64,000 bases of DNA from Plut-88900 sp965116945 (GTDB taxonomy: Bacteria > Chloroflexota > Dehalococcoidia > Plut-88900), in assembly GCA_965116945.1 (NCBI GenBank), contig OZ220734.1, forward strand, positions 744,001 through 808,000, read 5' to 3'. Shown here in pieces: positions 32,690 through 40,538 of this stretch. Under the pieces are notes generated by a model, which saw only the letters and a list, made by a program, of their open reading frames with translations, searched no databases and was not told where the DNA came from. The stretch's first letter is position 1, and the number at the start of each line of letters is the position of its first letter. Position numbers and translations under genes: made by a program.

Positions 32690-32731
32690 GTCCCCTCTCC
32701 CTTGACGGGAGAGGGCTAGGGTGAGGGTGAA
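32690..32731. repeat. REP-like palindrome CCCTCTCCCTTGACGGGAGAGGG
   Basis: Imperfect CCCTCTCCC/GGGAGAGGG arms followed by CTAGGGTGAGGGTG. The reverse complement of the same element is at 48073-48114. It separates the GreA-like gene from the HsdR-N gene and could act as a weak terminator. Confidence 0.6.
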
Positions 32732-32755
32732 AAAGGCAGTCATTAACGCAAGATC

Positions 32756-33703
32756 ATGCTGCTGGAAGACCTAGTAACCGCCATTCAAACCGTCCAAGCC
32801 CGCATCCGAGAGCACGGCACCACCCTCAGCCAGAACGAATACCGGACTCGAATTTCCCTTATCGACCCGATATTGAATGCGCTCGCGTGGGATGTTTCGG
32901 ACCCAGGCTTGGTCACCGTCGAGTATCAGGCTGGAAACGGCAGAGCCGACTACGCCTTATTGGGCTCGGACGGGAAGCCGAAGGCCTTCATTGAGGCTAA
33001 GAGGCTGAACGAGCCCTTGGATTCCCACCAAGGCCAAGTCTTCAAATACACATGGGACCAAAAGGTGTTTTATGGAGGACTTACCGACGGCAACCGATGG
33101 GTTTTGGAGGACGTAACGGCTGCGTTCTCCGGCCGCGAAGGTCGTATCTTGGATTTAAAGATATCACAGGAAACAGCTTACCGCTGTGCATTAAAGCTGT
33201 TGCTACTCTGGCGTCGGACATTCTCAGACGGTGAGCCAATTGAGGCAAACGAATCGGTACTTGGTTCGTCCTCCGAAGTCGAGACACTAGTCGACAATCC
33301 TATAGAGACTCAAAAGACACGGCACTCTGGGGAGAGGCTAATACCTCTATCCGAATACAAACCTCGGAAAGATGATCCATTACCAGCTATACAATTCCCT
33401 GGAGAAACCGAAAGACAAGTTAAAAAGTGGTTTGGGTTGGTCGTTGAGATCGCCGAGTGGCTCATACGCAAAGGGATGTTGACTAAGGGTAGTTGCCCCG
33501 TGCCGGGAGCCGCAAAAGGCTATAGCATGATCAATAGTGTCCCAGAGCATGAGAACGGTGTTCCTTTATTCCACCCGGAGAGACTCTCGAATGGCCTCTA
33601 TCTTAATAAGCAGGGAAATCGGGATACCTTGCTAAGTAATGCTAGATCTCTCCTTGAGTATTTCGAAAAAGACCCTACAGACATCTTCCTGAAGCCCAAC
33701 TAA
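32756..33703 (+). CDS. Type I restriction HsdR N-terminal-domain nuclease-like protein, solitary
   Basis: A 315-residue protein whose first 130 residues match the HsdR N-terminal (PD-(D/E)xK nuclease) domain: RTRISLIDPILNALAWD, VTVEYQAGNGRADYALL and KAFIEAKRLNEPLD supply the Asp and the ExK catalytic triad. No helicase domain follows and no hsdM or hsdS gene lies nearby, so this is not a standard type I restriction enzyme. The C-terminal 150 residues (VKKWFGLVVEIAEWLIRKGM and after) are not recognised. Base composition is slightly lower in GC than the flanking genes. It may be a stand-alone defence nuclease or a remnant. Confidence 0.72.
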   Translation: MLLEDLVTAIQTVQARIREHGTTLSQNEYRTRISLIDPILNALAWDVSDPGLVTVEYQAGNGRADYALLGSDGKPKAFIEAKRLNEPLDSHQGQVFKYTWDQKVFYGGLTDGNRWVLEDVTAAFSGREGRILDLKISQETAYRCALKLLLLWRRTFSDGEPIEANESVLGSSSEVETLVDNPIETQKTRHSGERLIPLSEYKPRKDDPLPAIQFPGETERQVKKWFGLVVEIAEWLIRKGMLTKGSCPVPGAAKGYSMINSVPEHENGVPLFHPERLSNGLYLNKQGNRDTLLSNARSLLEYFEKDPTDIFLKPN

Positions 33704-33728
33704 TGCCCACCCCACCCCCCTCTAACCC

Positions 33729-34928
33729 ATGAATCAGTGGCTTTGGATCCCGATTGCCATCGGGGCTACGGTCCCGGGTCTTGTTATCTGGAGCTCGGGC
33801 TCCCACCCGGCGGACGTAGTCGCCGCGGTACTCTTTGGCCTTGCCATAGTTGGGAGCGCGTTCCTGTTGTCCTGGTCCCTGGAAGTCGCCGAGATGGACA
33901 TCCCCAGGGCCCTGGCCATCTCAGTTCTCGCCGTCGTCGCCGTCCTCCCCGAGTACGCCATCGACGTATACCTCGCCTGGTCCGCGGCCTACATCCCCGA
34001 GAACGTGAGCCTGGCAACGGCCAACATGACCGGCGCCAACCGGCTCCTCATAGGCATCGGCTGGAGCCTTGTGGTCCTGCTTTACTGGGTCAAAACCCGC
34101 AAGAGGACCCTATCCATTGGCGCCGGGTCCTCGCCTGCGCTGGCCGTGCTCACCTTTGCCACCGCCTACGCGTTCACCATAGTCATCAGGGGCGAGCTTC
34201 ATCTCGCCGACACCTTTGCCCTGGGCGCCCTCTTCTGTGCCTACGTCTGGACCAACTTCAAGTCGGAACTTGTGGAGACGGAGCTTGTCGGGCCCTCGGC
34301 CCTTATCGGTACCCTGCCTCCGGCCAAGCGCCGCACCGTCGTCATTGTCCTGTTCGTCATAGCCGCGGGCACCATCCTCCTGATGGCCGAGCCCTTTGTG
34401 GAGAGCCTCAAAGGCACCGGGGAAAGCCTGGGCCTCAGCGAGTTCCTGCTCATCCAGTGGATCGCACCTTTGGCCTCGGAAGCCCCGGAGATGCTGTTGG
34501 CGGTGATTTTCGTACTGAAAGGTCGGGGAGAGGACGGCATCGCCTTATTGGTCTCCTCCAAGGTGAACCAGTGGACCCTGCTGGTGGCAACTCTACCGGC
34601 AGCCTACAACATTTCAGCGGGATCATTGGACGGGTTGCCTATGGACAGCCGGCAGGTGACGGAGGTGTTTCTGACGGCGGCCCAATCCCTGTTCGCTGTG
34701 GTGCTGATACTCAGGTCTTCTATATCAGTCAGCGGAGGGCTGGCATTGTTCGTGCTGTTCGCGGTACAACTGGCCATACCCCTCAACGAGGTCAGGCTGG
34801 CGTTCGCGATCCTCTACCTGGTCCTCAGCGTAGGCATCCTGGTCATAGACCGGGGTAGGCTGGGGGTGTTGCCGGGCCTGTTCCGTTCCGTCCTGCCTAC
34901 TGATTCGGAAGAGAAGGCTAAGGGCTAG
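33729..34928 (+). CDS. CaCA-superfamily cation (Na+/Ca2+-type) exchanger
   Basis: A 399-residue integral membrane antiporter with about 11 predicted spans. The two alpha-repeats typical of calcium/cation antiporters are visible as VVAVLPEYAIDVYLAW with ANMTGANRLLIGIGW in the N-terminal half, and IAPLASEAPEMLLAVIF with VSSKVNQWTLLVATLP in the C-terminal half; the Pro-Glu pairs in each bind the cation. A hydrophilic loop near residue 180-200 (PPAKRRT) separates the halves. Ion specificity cannot be told. The stop codon overlaps that of the converging HD gene in a shared CTAG. Confidence 0.88.
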   Translation: MNQWLWIPIAIGATVPGLVIWSSGSHPADVVAAVLFGLAIVGSAFLLSWSLEVAEMDIPRALAISVLAVVAVLPEYAIDVYLAWSAAYIPENVSLATANMTGANRLLIGIGWSLVVLLYWVKTRKRTLSIGAGSSPALAVLTFATAYAFTIVIRGELHLADTFALGALFCAYVWTNFKSELVETELVGPSALIGTLPPAKRRTVVIVLFVIAAGTILLMAEPFVESLKGTGESLGLSEFLLIQWIAPLASEAPEMLLAVIFVLKGRGEDGIALLVSSKVNQWTLLVATLPAAYNISAGSLDGLPMDSRQVTEVFLTAAQSLFAVVLILRSSISVSGGLALFVLFAVQLAIPLNEVRLAFAILYLVLSVGILVIDRGRLGVLPGLFRSVLPTDSEEKAKG

Positions 34929-35500
34929 CCGGCCTCGTAGGCCTCCCAGGGCTTGCGGGACATGACCCTCTTCACGATGGGTTCGAAGAACTCCAGCGGC
35001 TTGGTCGGGTAGTCCTGCTCAAAGGCGTTCTGGTCGTACTTGTAGCACCAGTCGATGCAGTCCTGGTAGTAGGGGTTGTCCTTGTACTTCTCCCTGGCAT
35101 AGCGGTCCTTGCCCGTCATGTGCCAGAAGTAGTAGCCCTGGAACTCGCCGTGGTGCTGGACTATCCAGTGGTTCTTCTTAGAGATGTAGGGTCGCAGAAT
35201 AGCCGCAGCAACCTCTGAGTGGTTGTCCTGCGACACTATCTGCCCCACGTCGTGGAATAGGGCGACGAAGACGGTCTCTTCGTCAGCCCCGTCCTCGTAG
35301 GCGCGGGTGGCTGATTGGAGGGAGTGTTCGAGGCCGTTGACCGGCCCGCCGTCGTCCGAGAACTCCATCTGCTTGAGCATGTTCATCAGGGAGTCGTAGA
35401 CCCTCTCCCGACGCTGGCCGGCGTACTGCTTGATGATGTCCCAGTCCTCCTGGGTGCTGGTCTCCATGCTGGAGTAAGTGGCGCGCTCTTTGGTGGTCAT
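34925..35500 (-). CDS. HD-domain protein (PhnZ/inositol oxygenase-like)
   Basis: A 191-residue HD-domain protein. The metal-binding sequence is GLEHSLQSATRAYEDGADEE, VALFHDVGQIV, and NHSEVAAAILRPYISKKN with HWIVQHHGEFQGYYFWH, giving H, HD, H, H and D ligands. This spacing resembles HD-type mixed-valence di-iron oxygenases such as PhnZ (phosphonate breakdown) and inositol oxygenase, as well as phosphohydrolases. Aromatic and charged residues dominate the C-terminal third. No phosphonate genes are in the window, so the substrate is open. GGGAGA lies nine bases before the start. Confidence 0.75.
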   Translation of the reverse strand: MTTKERATYSSMETSTQEDWDIIKQYAGQRRERVYDSLMNMLKQMEFSDDGGPVNGLEHSLQSATRAYEDGADEETVFVALFHDVGQIVSQDNHSEVAAAILRPYISKKNHWIVQHHGEFQGYYFWHMTGKDRYAREKYKDNPYYQDCIDWCYKYDQNAFEQDYPTKPLEFFEPIVKRVMSRKPWEAYEAG

Positions 35501-35567
35501 GCTGTTTGGTCTCCCTGCTAATGTCGGGCCAGTTTATTACGTAACCGTCGAGGGCACAACAGAAGGG

Positions 35568-36506
35568 TCAGGAGTCGAGCCCCAACAACCTCGCCGCATT
35601 CCCGTGCATCATGGCGTCGACTTCGTCTCGGGTGAAGGAGGCTCTTTCGGTAGGGTTGTCCGGCAGGCCGCGGATGAGGTCGACCCACCACTTGCGGGAG
35701 TACCAGCGGGTCCAGACAGGGCCGTCGCAGCCGAAGAGCACGCGGTCGGGGCCCAGGCCATCCATCACCCGACGCAGCACCAGGCAGAACCGGCCGTAGT
35801 TGGTCGCGGCTTCGTGCTGGAAGGCTGAGAAGTCGGTAACGAGATTGGGCCTGTCCTTCGCCACTTCTATCAGCTCCCGCCATGAAGCAATGCCCATGTG
35901 TGCAGCAATGACCTTGAGGTCGGCGAAGTCGCTGAGGACCTGGACCAGTTCTTTGGGCTGGCTGAACTTCGGGTCCAGGGGCTCGAACATCTGGCCCGTG
36001 TGGAAGAGGACGGGAAGGCCGAGGGCCTGGAGCCGTTCGTATATGGGGTAGGCAGCCTCGTGCCACGGGAACAGGCCGCTCATGTTGGGGTGGAACTTGA
36101 ACCCCTTGGCGTTCCATTCTTCGACTGAGCGATCGACGAATTCCAGGGCGCCCGGGGCCCGGGGGTCGATGCAGGAGAAGAAGATGTAACGGTCGGGCTG
36201 GGCGGCGCAGATCTCTGCCAGCTCCCGGTTCTGGTCTTCGACGGACTTGGGCGCCACGCCCAGAGCGCACGACCCGTCGATGGCCGTGTTGACGGTCACG
36301 TCTATCCCTGCCTCATCCATCTCGGCTATGCAGTCCGAGCCGTCGGCGTCGAAGCACTTGGCGAAGAGGTTGCGGTCGATCTCCTCGGGGGTGCCGGAGA
36401 AGGGGGGGTCGGTGATGTAGGTGGAGAAGAAGTTGGCGTAGATATCCCACCAGTGGTCGGAGAGGTAATCTCGGGTCCAGATGTGGTTGTGGATGTCTAT
36501 GGTCAT
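35568..36506 (-). CDS. Amidohydrolase-family TIM-barrel hydrolase (ACMSD-like)
   Basis: A 312-residue metal-dependent hydrolase or decarboxylase. IDIHNHIW at the N terminus is the HxH metal motif, MDEAGIDVTVNTAIDG and FKFHPNMSGLFPW follow, VLFHTGQMFEPLD and VIAAHMGIASWRELI give further His ligands, and RVLFGCDGPVW near the C terminus supplies the catalytic Asp. The set matches the amidohydrolase-2 group that includes ACMSD and gamma-resorcylate decarboxylase. The ATG at 36506 is preferred: AGGGA lies eight bases upstream, and the longer frame adds no similarity. It follows the HD gene in orientation. Confidence 0.85.
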   Translation of the reverse strand: MTIDIHNHIWTRDYLSDHWWDIYANFFSTYITDPPFSGTPEEIDRNLFAKCFDADGSDCIAEMDEAGIDVTVNTAIDGSCALGVAPKSVEDQNRELAEICAAQPDRYIFFSCIDPRAPGALEFVDRSVEEWNAKGFKFHPNMSGLFPWHEAAYPIYERLQALGLPVLFHTGQMFEPLDPKFSQPKELVQVLSDFADLKVIAAHMGIASWRELIEVAKDRPNLVTDFSAFQHEAATNYGRFCLVLRRVMDGLGPDRVLFGCDGPVWTRWYSRKWWVDLIRGLPDNPTERASFTRDEVDAMMHGNAARLLGLDS

Positions 36507-36629
36507 GGTGGTATTCCCTTCGGGTGTCGAGCGCAAGCCAAATTGCAGGTTCAACTTAGCATAGCTAAGCAAGGGTGTAGCAAATCGTTCAGGCGGGAAG
36601 GGAGCAGCGAGGACGGCGTTCGGTGAAGT

Positions 36630-36960
36630 TACCGAAATAACATGCTTGGAATGCGGGCCAAAGTCAACAGGAGAACCTGAGGATTGCAGTCATTACCCCA
36701 CCCCCATCCCGATGCCCCGCGAGGAATCTGGGGCGGGAGCCGTCCCCTTCCCCCGTCATTCCCGACCCCGATCGGGAATCCATCCCCGGGTGGGGGGAGT
36801 CCCACGCTCTGCCAACTCGCCGCAGCCCTCCATAACCCCCCACTCTCTTCTCCCCTGTCATGCCAATGCCCCGCGGGGAATCTGGGGTGGGGCCTCTCAC
36901 CCTGAGCGACCAGTCGAGGAGCCTGCCCCTGCGAAGGCAGGGGGTCGAGCGGGGAGGGAG
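36630..36960. repeat. Cluster of dispersed palindromes
   Basis: No gene is seen here. The stretch carries an inverted copy of the GGAATGACGG element (36752-36789, arms CCCGA/TCGGG), two copies of a related unit containing ATGCCCCGCG-GGAATCTGGGG (about 36712-36738 and 36866-36892), and CCTGCCCCTGCGAAGGCAGGGG (36928-36950). It forms the left border of structured RNA copy B. Confidence 0.55.
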
Positions 36961-37019
36961 GCCCACGCCCCTCCAATCCATCACGCATGTCAGCTCCCCA
37001 AAAGTGTGACATTTGCCCC

Positions 37020-37049
37020 TTGACCCTACCTGAACACCCGTGCTAATAT
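37020..37049 (+). promoter_or_regulatory. Predicted sigma70 promoter of structured RNA copy B
   Basis: TTGACC (37020-37025), 18 bases, TAATAT (37044-37049). Downstream leader sequence CCACGCCGTTCGAACA matches the leader of copy C (CCCACGGTTCGAACA). Confidence 0.7.
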
Positions 37050-37055
37050 CCACGC

Positions 37056-37875
37056 CGTTCGAACATCAACCCACCAATTTCAAGGAGGAACCAAAAACCC
37101 AGGGAAGCCCCCGTGACCCATCCGAGGACTCAACGCCCTAGCCCATCCCAATACCTCTCTCCTCCCCTAGGAGCGACCGGCCAATCGCCCTCCCTCGCGA
37201 GGCAGGCAGGTTGCGGCACAAGCGAACAGCGCCATCTCCTCAACCCACCCGGTCCCGTGTCCCCTTCCCTGTCCCCCAGGCGATGGAAAGACGCCCTGGA
37301 TAGAAGCCACAGCGGACCGGCCGTCCCCCGCCGAGACTCCCTCTCGGAGGCCGGTTCGTAGCGAGCTTGCGCTATACCAAGCAAGGGGAGGGGCGGGCCG
37401 GCTATCCCCGCCCGGGACTGGTTCCCGGGGGTTGGCCCGCAGGCGAGCTTACGCCATATCAAGCGAGGGGAAAGGCAGGCCGGCTCTACCCCGCCGGGAC
37501 CGGATCCCGGGGGTCGGCCCGTCGGCGAGCTTACGCCATATCAAGCGAGGGGTTTGCTGGACCGCCCAGACCCGAGGGTGCGCGCCAGATAAGGTAATAG
37601 CAACTCCCGGGGGCCACAGCTGGATCACTGGCCCCCTGTGCGCCCTTGGGCGCCCGGGAGAGGGTCAAGGCTCGGATGTCTGCCCGAACAGCCCGAGCAT
37701 CGTATCAAGCAGAAGGGTGCGGCCGGCTGCAATCCGCCCTCGCGGCAGACCTCCAAGGCCCCCGACAGCCGGAACACCGCATGAGAGTAGAGGCCGACCG
37801 GCTCTCCAGGCGTCTTCCATCGCCGCCCCCTCCAAAACAGACAAACCGAAACTCCACAACTGAACAAAGCCCCGG
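37056..37875 (+). ncRNA. Putative structured RNA, copy B
   Basis: The plus-strand member of the three-copy family. In order: AAGGAGG (37082-37088), CCCAGGGAAGCCCC, CGAGGACTCAACGCC (37122-37136), TTGCGGCACAAGC, CCCGGTCCCGTG, CTTCCCTG, and GGCGATGGAAAGACGCC (37279-37295). The last pairs with GGCGTCTTCCATCGCC (37809-37824) with a single bulged base. Copies A and C have GGTCC/GGACC where B has GACGCC/GGCGTC, a compensatory change across about 500 bases. The tail CCTCCAAAACAGACA matches copy C. Its 513-base middle includes 82-base tandem repeats. No frame is shared with the other copies, so it is judged non-coding. Ends are approximate. Confidence 0.6.
37361..37560. repeat. 82-base tandem repeat, about 2.4 units
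   Basis: Units begin with GCGAGCTT at 37361, 37443 and 37525, an exact 82-base period. Each contains a CC(G/C)GG-rich hairpin (GGTTCCCGGGGG in the first, GGATCCCGGGGG in the second). It lies wholly within the variable domain of structured RNA copy B. Confidence 0.75.
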
Positions 37876-37908
37876 TGTCCCGCTAATCTACCGAACGAGT
37901 ACACCCGT

Positions 37909-37937
37909 TTGCCCCAGACTTCTCCCCTTGATAACAT
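37909..37937 (+). promoter_or_regulatory. Predicted promoter of the LLM oxidoreductase gene
   Basis: TTGCCC (37909-37914), 17 bases, TAACAT (37932-37937), 42 bases before the start codon. Confidence 0.5.
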
Positions 37938-37979
37938 GCCACCCTAGTCCCCGGGCCCGGAGGAGTGGAGGTTGGCGCA

Positions 37980-39113
37980 ATGCGATTCGATAGTACGCCT
38001 TACTATCACCTTGGCGAGCCGTACCCCTGGGACACGATGGTCGATGAGATGCGGCAGGAGGCCCGACTCCTTGAGCAGGGCGGATTCACCACGGCCTGGA
38101 TCGCCGAGCACCATTTCGCATGGGACGGTTGGCTCGGCACTTCCCCCAACCCCCTGATGCTGGGCCAGGACCTGGCCGCCCATACCAACACCCTGCGCAT
38201 CGGCCAGTGCGGGGTCATCCTGCCCGACTGGCACCCGCTCCGTGTCGCCGAGGACGTGGCTCTGCTTGACCATTTCACCAAGGGTCGGGTGGACTTTGGG
38301 GTGGCGCGAGGGCTGAACGGTCGGGCTTCGATCCAGTTCCATCCTGACGCCGACCGCCGGGACCCGGACCGAAGCTATGCCCTGTTCTCAGAATCGCTGG
38401 ACATAGTGAAAAAGGCGTGGACTGAAGATGCGTTCACCTACTCGGGAGAGTTCTACCGGTTCCCGGAACCTGGCTGGATAGAGCAATCAGAGTTTATCCG
38501 CGACAGTCGATTTCACTCGCCCGACGGCGAGCTAATAGCCCTGGGCGTGCACCCGAAGCCCTACCAGAGGCCTCACCCTCCGATGTGGCAAATGGGGGAC
38601 TCGCTGCGGGCACATCGGTTCTCGGCAAGCAGGGGGATGGGGAACATCTGCCTCGCCCTTTCCTATGAAAAGATCAGGGAGGCTTGGGGGATATATAACG
38701 AGGTGGCGCTGGAGGACGGGGGCCGGGAGCTCGGGCCTGGGGAGGGAGTTGCCGTCATGCGGCCTACCTTCCTGGCAGATACGTATGAGGAGGCCGTTAG
38801 CGCCGTCCGAGACAACTTCAACATGTTCGGCGAGTGGGCCAGGCACGACCCACGAAAGGTCCGTACCCGCATGGCCTTTGAGCACGAGCTAACGGACGAG
38901 GACTACACGCTGAGCTACTTCGACTTCAACCAGAAGCACGACTTGATACTGGTCGGGTCACCGGAGACGGTGCGGGAGCAGATCGAGGAGCTGGTGGCCG
39001 AGACCGGGTGCCGGCACCTGGCGCTGTTCCTGAACTTCCCGGGGCTGAGCTTTGAGCAGGTTATGCACAGCCTGGACCTGTTCGCTTCCGAGGTCATCCC
39101 GCACTTCAAATAG
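37980..39113 (+). CDS. LLM class flavin-dependent oxidoreductase
   Basis: A 377-residue luciferase-like monooxygenase, longer than the two at 1.5-3.4 kb and from a different subgroup. It starts MRFDSTPYYHLGEPYPWDTM, and has GGFTTAWIAEHHFAWDG with the His-His pair typical of bacterial-luciferase-like enzymes, RVDFGVARGLNGR as the cofactor-phosphate loop, and the C-terminal LALFLNFPGLSFEQVMHSLDLF. The ATG at 37980 is chosen because GGAGG lies eight bases upstream; the GTG at 37965 overlaps that site. It is probably FMN-dependent with a partner reductase elsewhere. Substrate unknown. Confidence 0.85.
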   Translation: MRFDSTPYYHLGEPYPWDTMVDEMRQEARLLEQGGFTTAWIAEHHFAWDGWLGTSPNPLMLGQDLAAHTNTLRIGQCGVILPDWHPLRVAEDVALLDHFTKGRVDFGVARGLNGRASIQFHPDADRRDPDRSYALFSESLDIVKKAWTEDAFTYSGEFYRFPEPGWIEQSEFIRDSRFHSPDGELIALGVHPKPYQRPHPPMWQMGDSLRAHRFSASRGMGNICLALSYEKIREAWGIYNEVALEDGGRELGPGEGVAVMRPTFLADTYEEAVSAVRDNFNMFGEWARHDPRKVRTRMAFEHELTDEDYTLSYFDFNQKHDLILVGSPETVREQIEELVAETGCRHLALFLNFPGLSFEQVMHSLDLFASEVIPHFK

Positions 39114-39117
39114 GGGA

Positions 39118-39756
39118 TCAGGAGTCCTCGGGCGAGCCCAGTTCCGACCAGAGCCCACGGGCGGTCTTTGCGGCCGTTCCGTATCCGAACCCCCGACGCC
39201 CCAGGTGATCAACCAGCTTCTTAAAGAATTTATCGAAGTCGTCGGTGGGGAGGGAGCGGGCACGGCGTTGTGCAGCCCGGTAGGCCTCGGCTTCATCGTC
39301 CATGTCCAGGGTTGCGTCTTCAATGGATGAGGCGTCGACGCCCTTCTGACGCAGCTCCATCTCCAGCATTCTGCGGCTGCGGGGCCGGAAAGTGACTCGC
39401 TGGTCCACCCAGTACTGGGCGAAGGTAAAGTCGTCGAGGAGGCCTCGGGTCTTCAACTGATTTACCGTGCGGTCGATGACCGCGTCTCCTATATTGCGCT
39501 GGCGCAGTCGGGTGCGGAGTTCGCGTTCGCTGCGGGGTCGGGCGGCGAGGTATCGGAGGGCCACGGAGAGGGCGGAGTCGAGGCCTGCTCTGTCGAGAAG
39601 CTCGGAGAGTTGTGCTTCGGAGACTTCCTGGCCGATCTCGAGTCTGGCGTCGTGGGCTGAGAGGCGGTCGAGGGCGAGGGCGTAGGCGCCATCGATGAAT
39701 ATATTGACCCGGTCTTGGCGCTTCTTCTGGGGCCGAATATCGGTGATCTGGGGCAT
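39118..39756 (-). CDS. recX: Regulatory protein RecX
   Basis: A 212-residue modulator that binds RecA filaments and limits recombination. It is built of three-helix repeats: ALRYLAARPRSERELRTRL, IDRTVNQLKTRGLLDDFTFAQYWVDQR and SRRMLEMELRQKGVD, the recognisable RecX core, after an N-terminal KRQDRVNIFIDGAYALALD beta-hairpin. It lies nine bases downstream of higA on the same strand and may be transcribed with higBA. recA is 3 kb away in the same orientation, with two plus-strand genes between, so the common recA-recX pairing is broken. Confidence 0.9.
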   Translation of the reverse strand: MPQITDIRPQKKRQDRVNIFIDGAYALALDRLSAHDARLEIGQEVSEAQLSELLDRAGLDSALSVALRYLAARPRSERELRTRLRQRNIGDAVIDRTVNQLKTRGLLDDFTFAQYWVDQRVTFRPRSRRMLEMELRQKGVDASSIEDATLDMDDEAEAYRAAQRRARSLPTDDFDKFFKKLVDHLGRRGFGYGTAAKTARGLWSELGSPEDS

Positions 39757-39765
39757 GTACTGGAA

Positions 39766-40092
39766 TCAGTCGGAGGAGGTTGCGGATAGCCGGATTCGTG
39801 GCTTTACCAATTCCATTATGGCCTTTTCCGACGAGATTTGAGCGGTACGCAGCTCGAATGTCTTCTGGAGGTTGAGCCAAAATTCGGGAGTCGTGCCGAG
39901 GTAGCGTGATAGACGGAGGGCTGTGTCGGCAGTAACGGCCCGGCTACCGTTGATAATTGACGTGATGCGGTTAGTGGGAACGCAAAGCGCCTTCGCCAGA
40001 GCGTTGGCTGACATATTCATCTCTCGCATTTCCTCCGCCAGAATCTCCCCTGGATGCACGGGACGCATGCGGTTTGACGTGATCATGCTCAT
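39766..40092 (-). CDS. higA: HigA-family antitoxin
   Basis: A 108-residue XRE-type helix-turn-helix antitoxin. RPVHPGEILAEEMREMNMSA opens the HigA family signature, and ALAKALCVPTNRITSIINGSR is the helix-turn-helix; LSRYLGTTPEFWLNLQ is the conserved C-terminal helix. It neutralises HigB and represses the operon. The gene order higB-higA, with the toxin first and 10 bases between, is the HigBA norm. Confidence 0.92.
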   Translation of the reverse strand: MSMITSNRMRPVHPGEILAEEMREMNMSANALAKALCVPTNRITSIINGSRAVTADTALRLSRYLGTTPEFWLNLQKTFELRTAQISSEKAIMELVKPRIRLSATSSD

Positions 40093-40102
40093 AGCTGAAT
40101 CC

Positions 40103-40384
40103 TCACCGATGGTAATCCGTTATTTGTACGTCGTAAGGGCCGTCGTCTCCCCAACGAAAGCAGATGCGCCACTGTCTGTTGATTCTTATGCTGTATTGTC
40201 CTGCCCGGTTTCCAGAGAGCTTTTCCAGTCTATTGCTGGGCAATCCAGCCAAGTCTTGCAATGATGCCGCATTGTCAAGAACCGTCAATCTGCGAGTAGC
40301 TTGATTAGCAAACCCTTGGAAGGCCCGAACGGGACGGCCGATGAAGAATAGACCTGTCTTGCCGTCATTGAATCCTTGAATCAC
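40103..40384 (-). CDS. higB: HigB-type toxin (RelE/ParE family)
   Basis: A 93-residue ribosome-dependent mRNA interferase. GFNDGKTGLFF starts the fold, RRLTVLDNAASLQDLAGLPSNRLEKL is the helix and loop typical of HigB, and RAGQYSIRINRQWRICFRW contains the catalytic basic strand; it ends VQITDYHR with the usual His. Translation begins at GTG (40384). Upstream the minus strand is AT-rich. A complete higBA pair like this is probably functional. Confidence 0.9.
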   Translation of the reverse strand: MIQGFNDGKTGLFFIGRPVRAFQGFANQATRRLTVLDNAASLQDLAGLPSNRLEKLSGNRAGQYSIRINRQWRICFRWGDDGPYDVQITDYHR

Positions 40385-40538
40385 TATAATGCATTACGTA
40401 AAAGATAAACATCAACAAGTGTAGTTTATAGACTTAGACATGTAGTCGCAACTCTGGCTTGGAAAGAATGATTTAATCTTGACACCCGACTCCTCCCATT
40501 CCTACCCTTCCACAACGTTTAAGCGGGAGGGAAGAGTT

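Noticed and set aside
33737..34858. 373-codon frame overlapping the CaCA exchanger
   Set aside because: It is a second-frame shadow of the exchanger; no hydrophobic spans or motifs.
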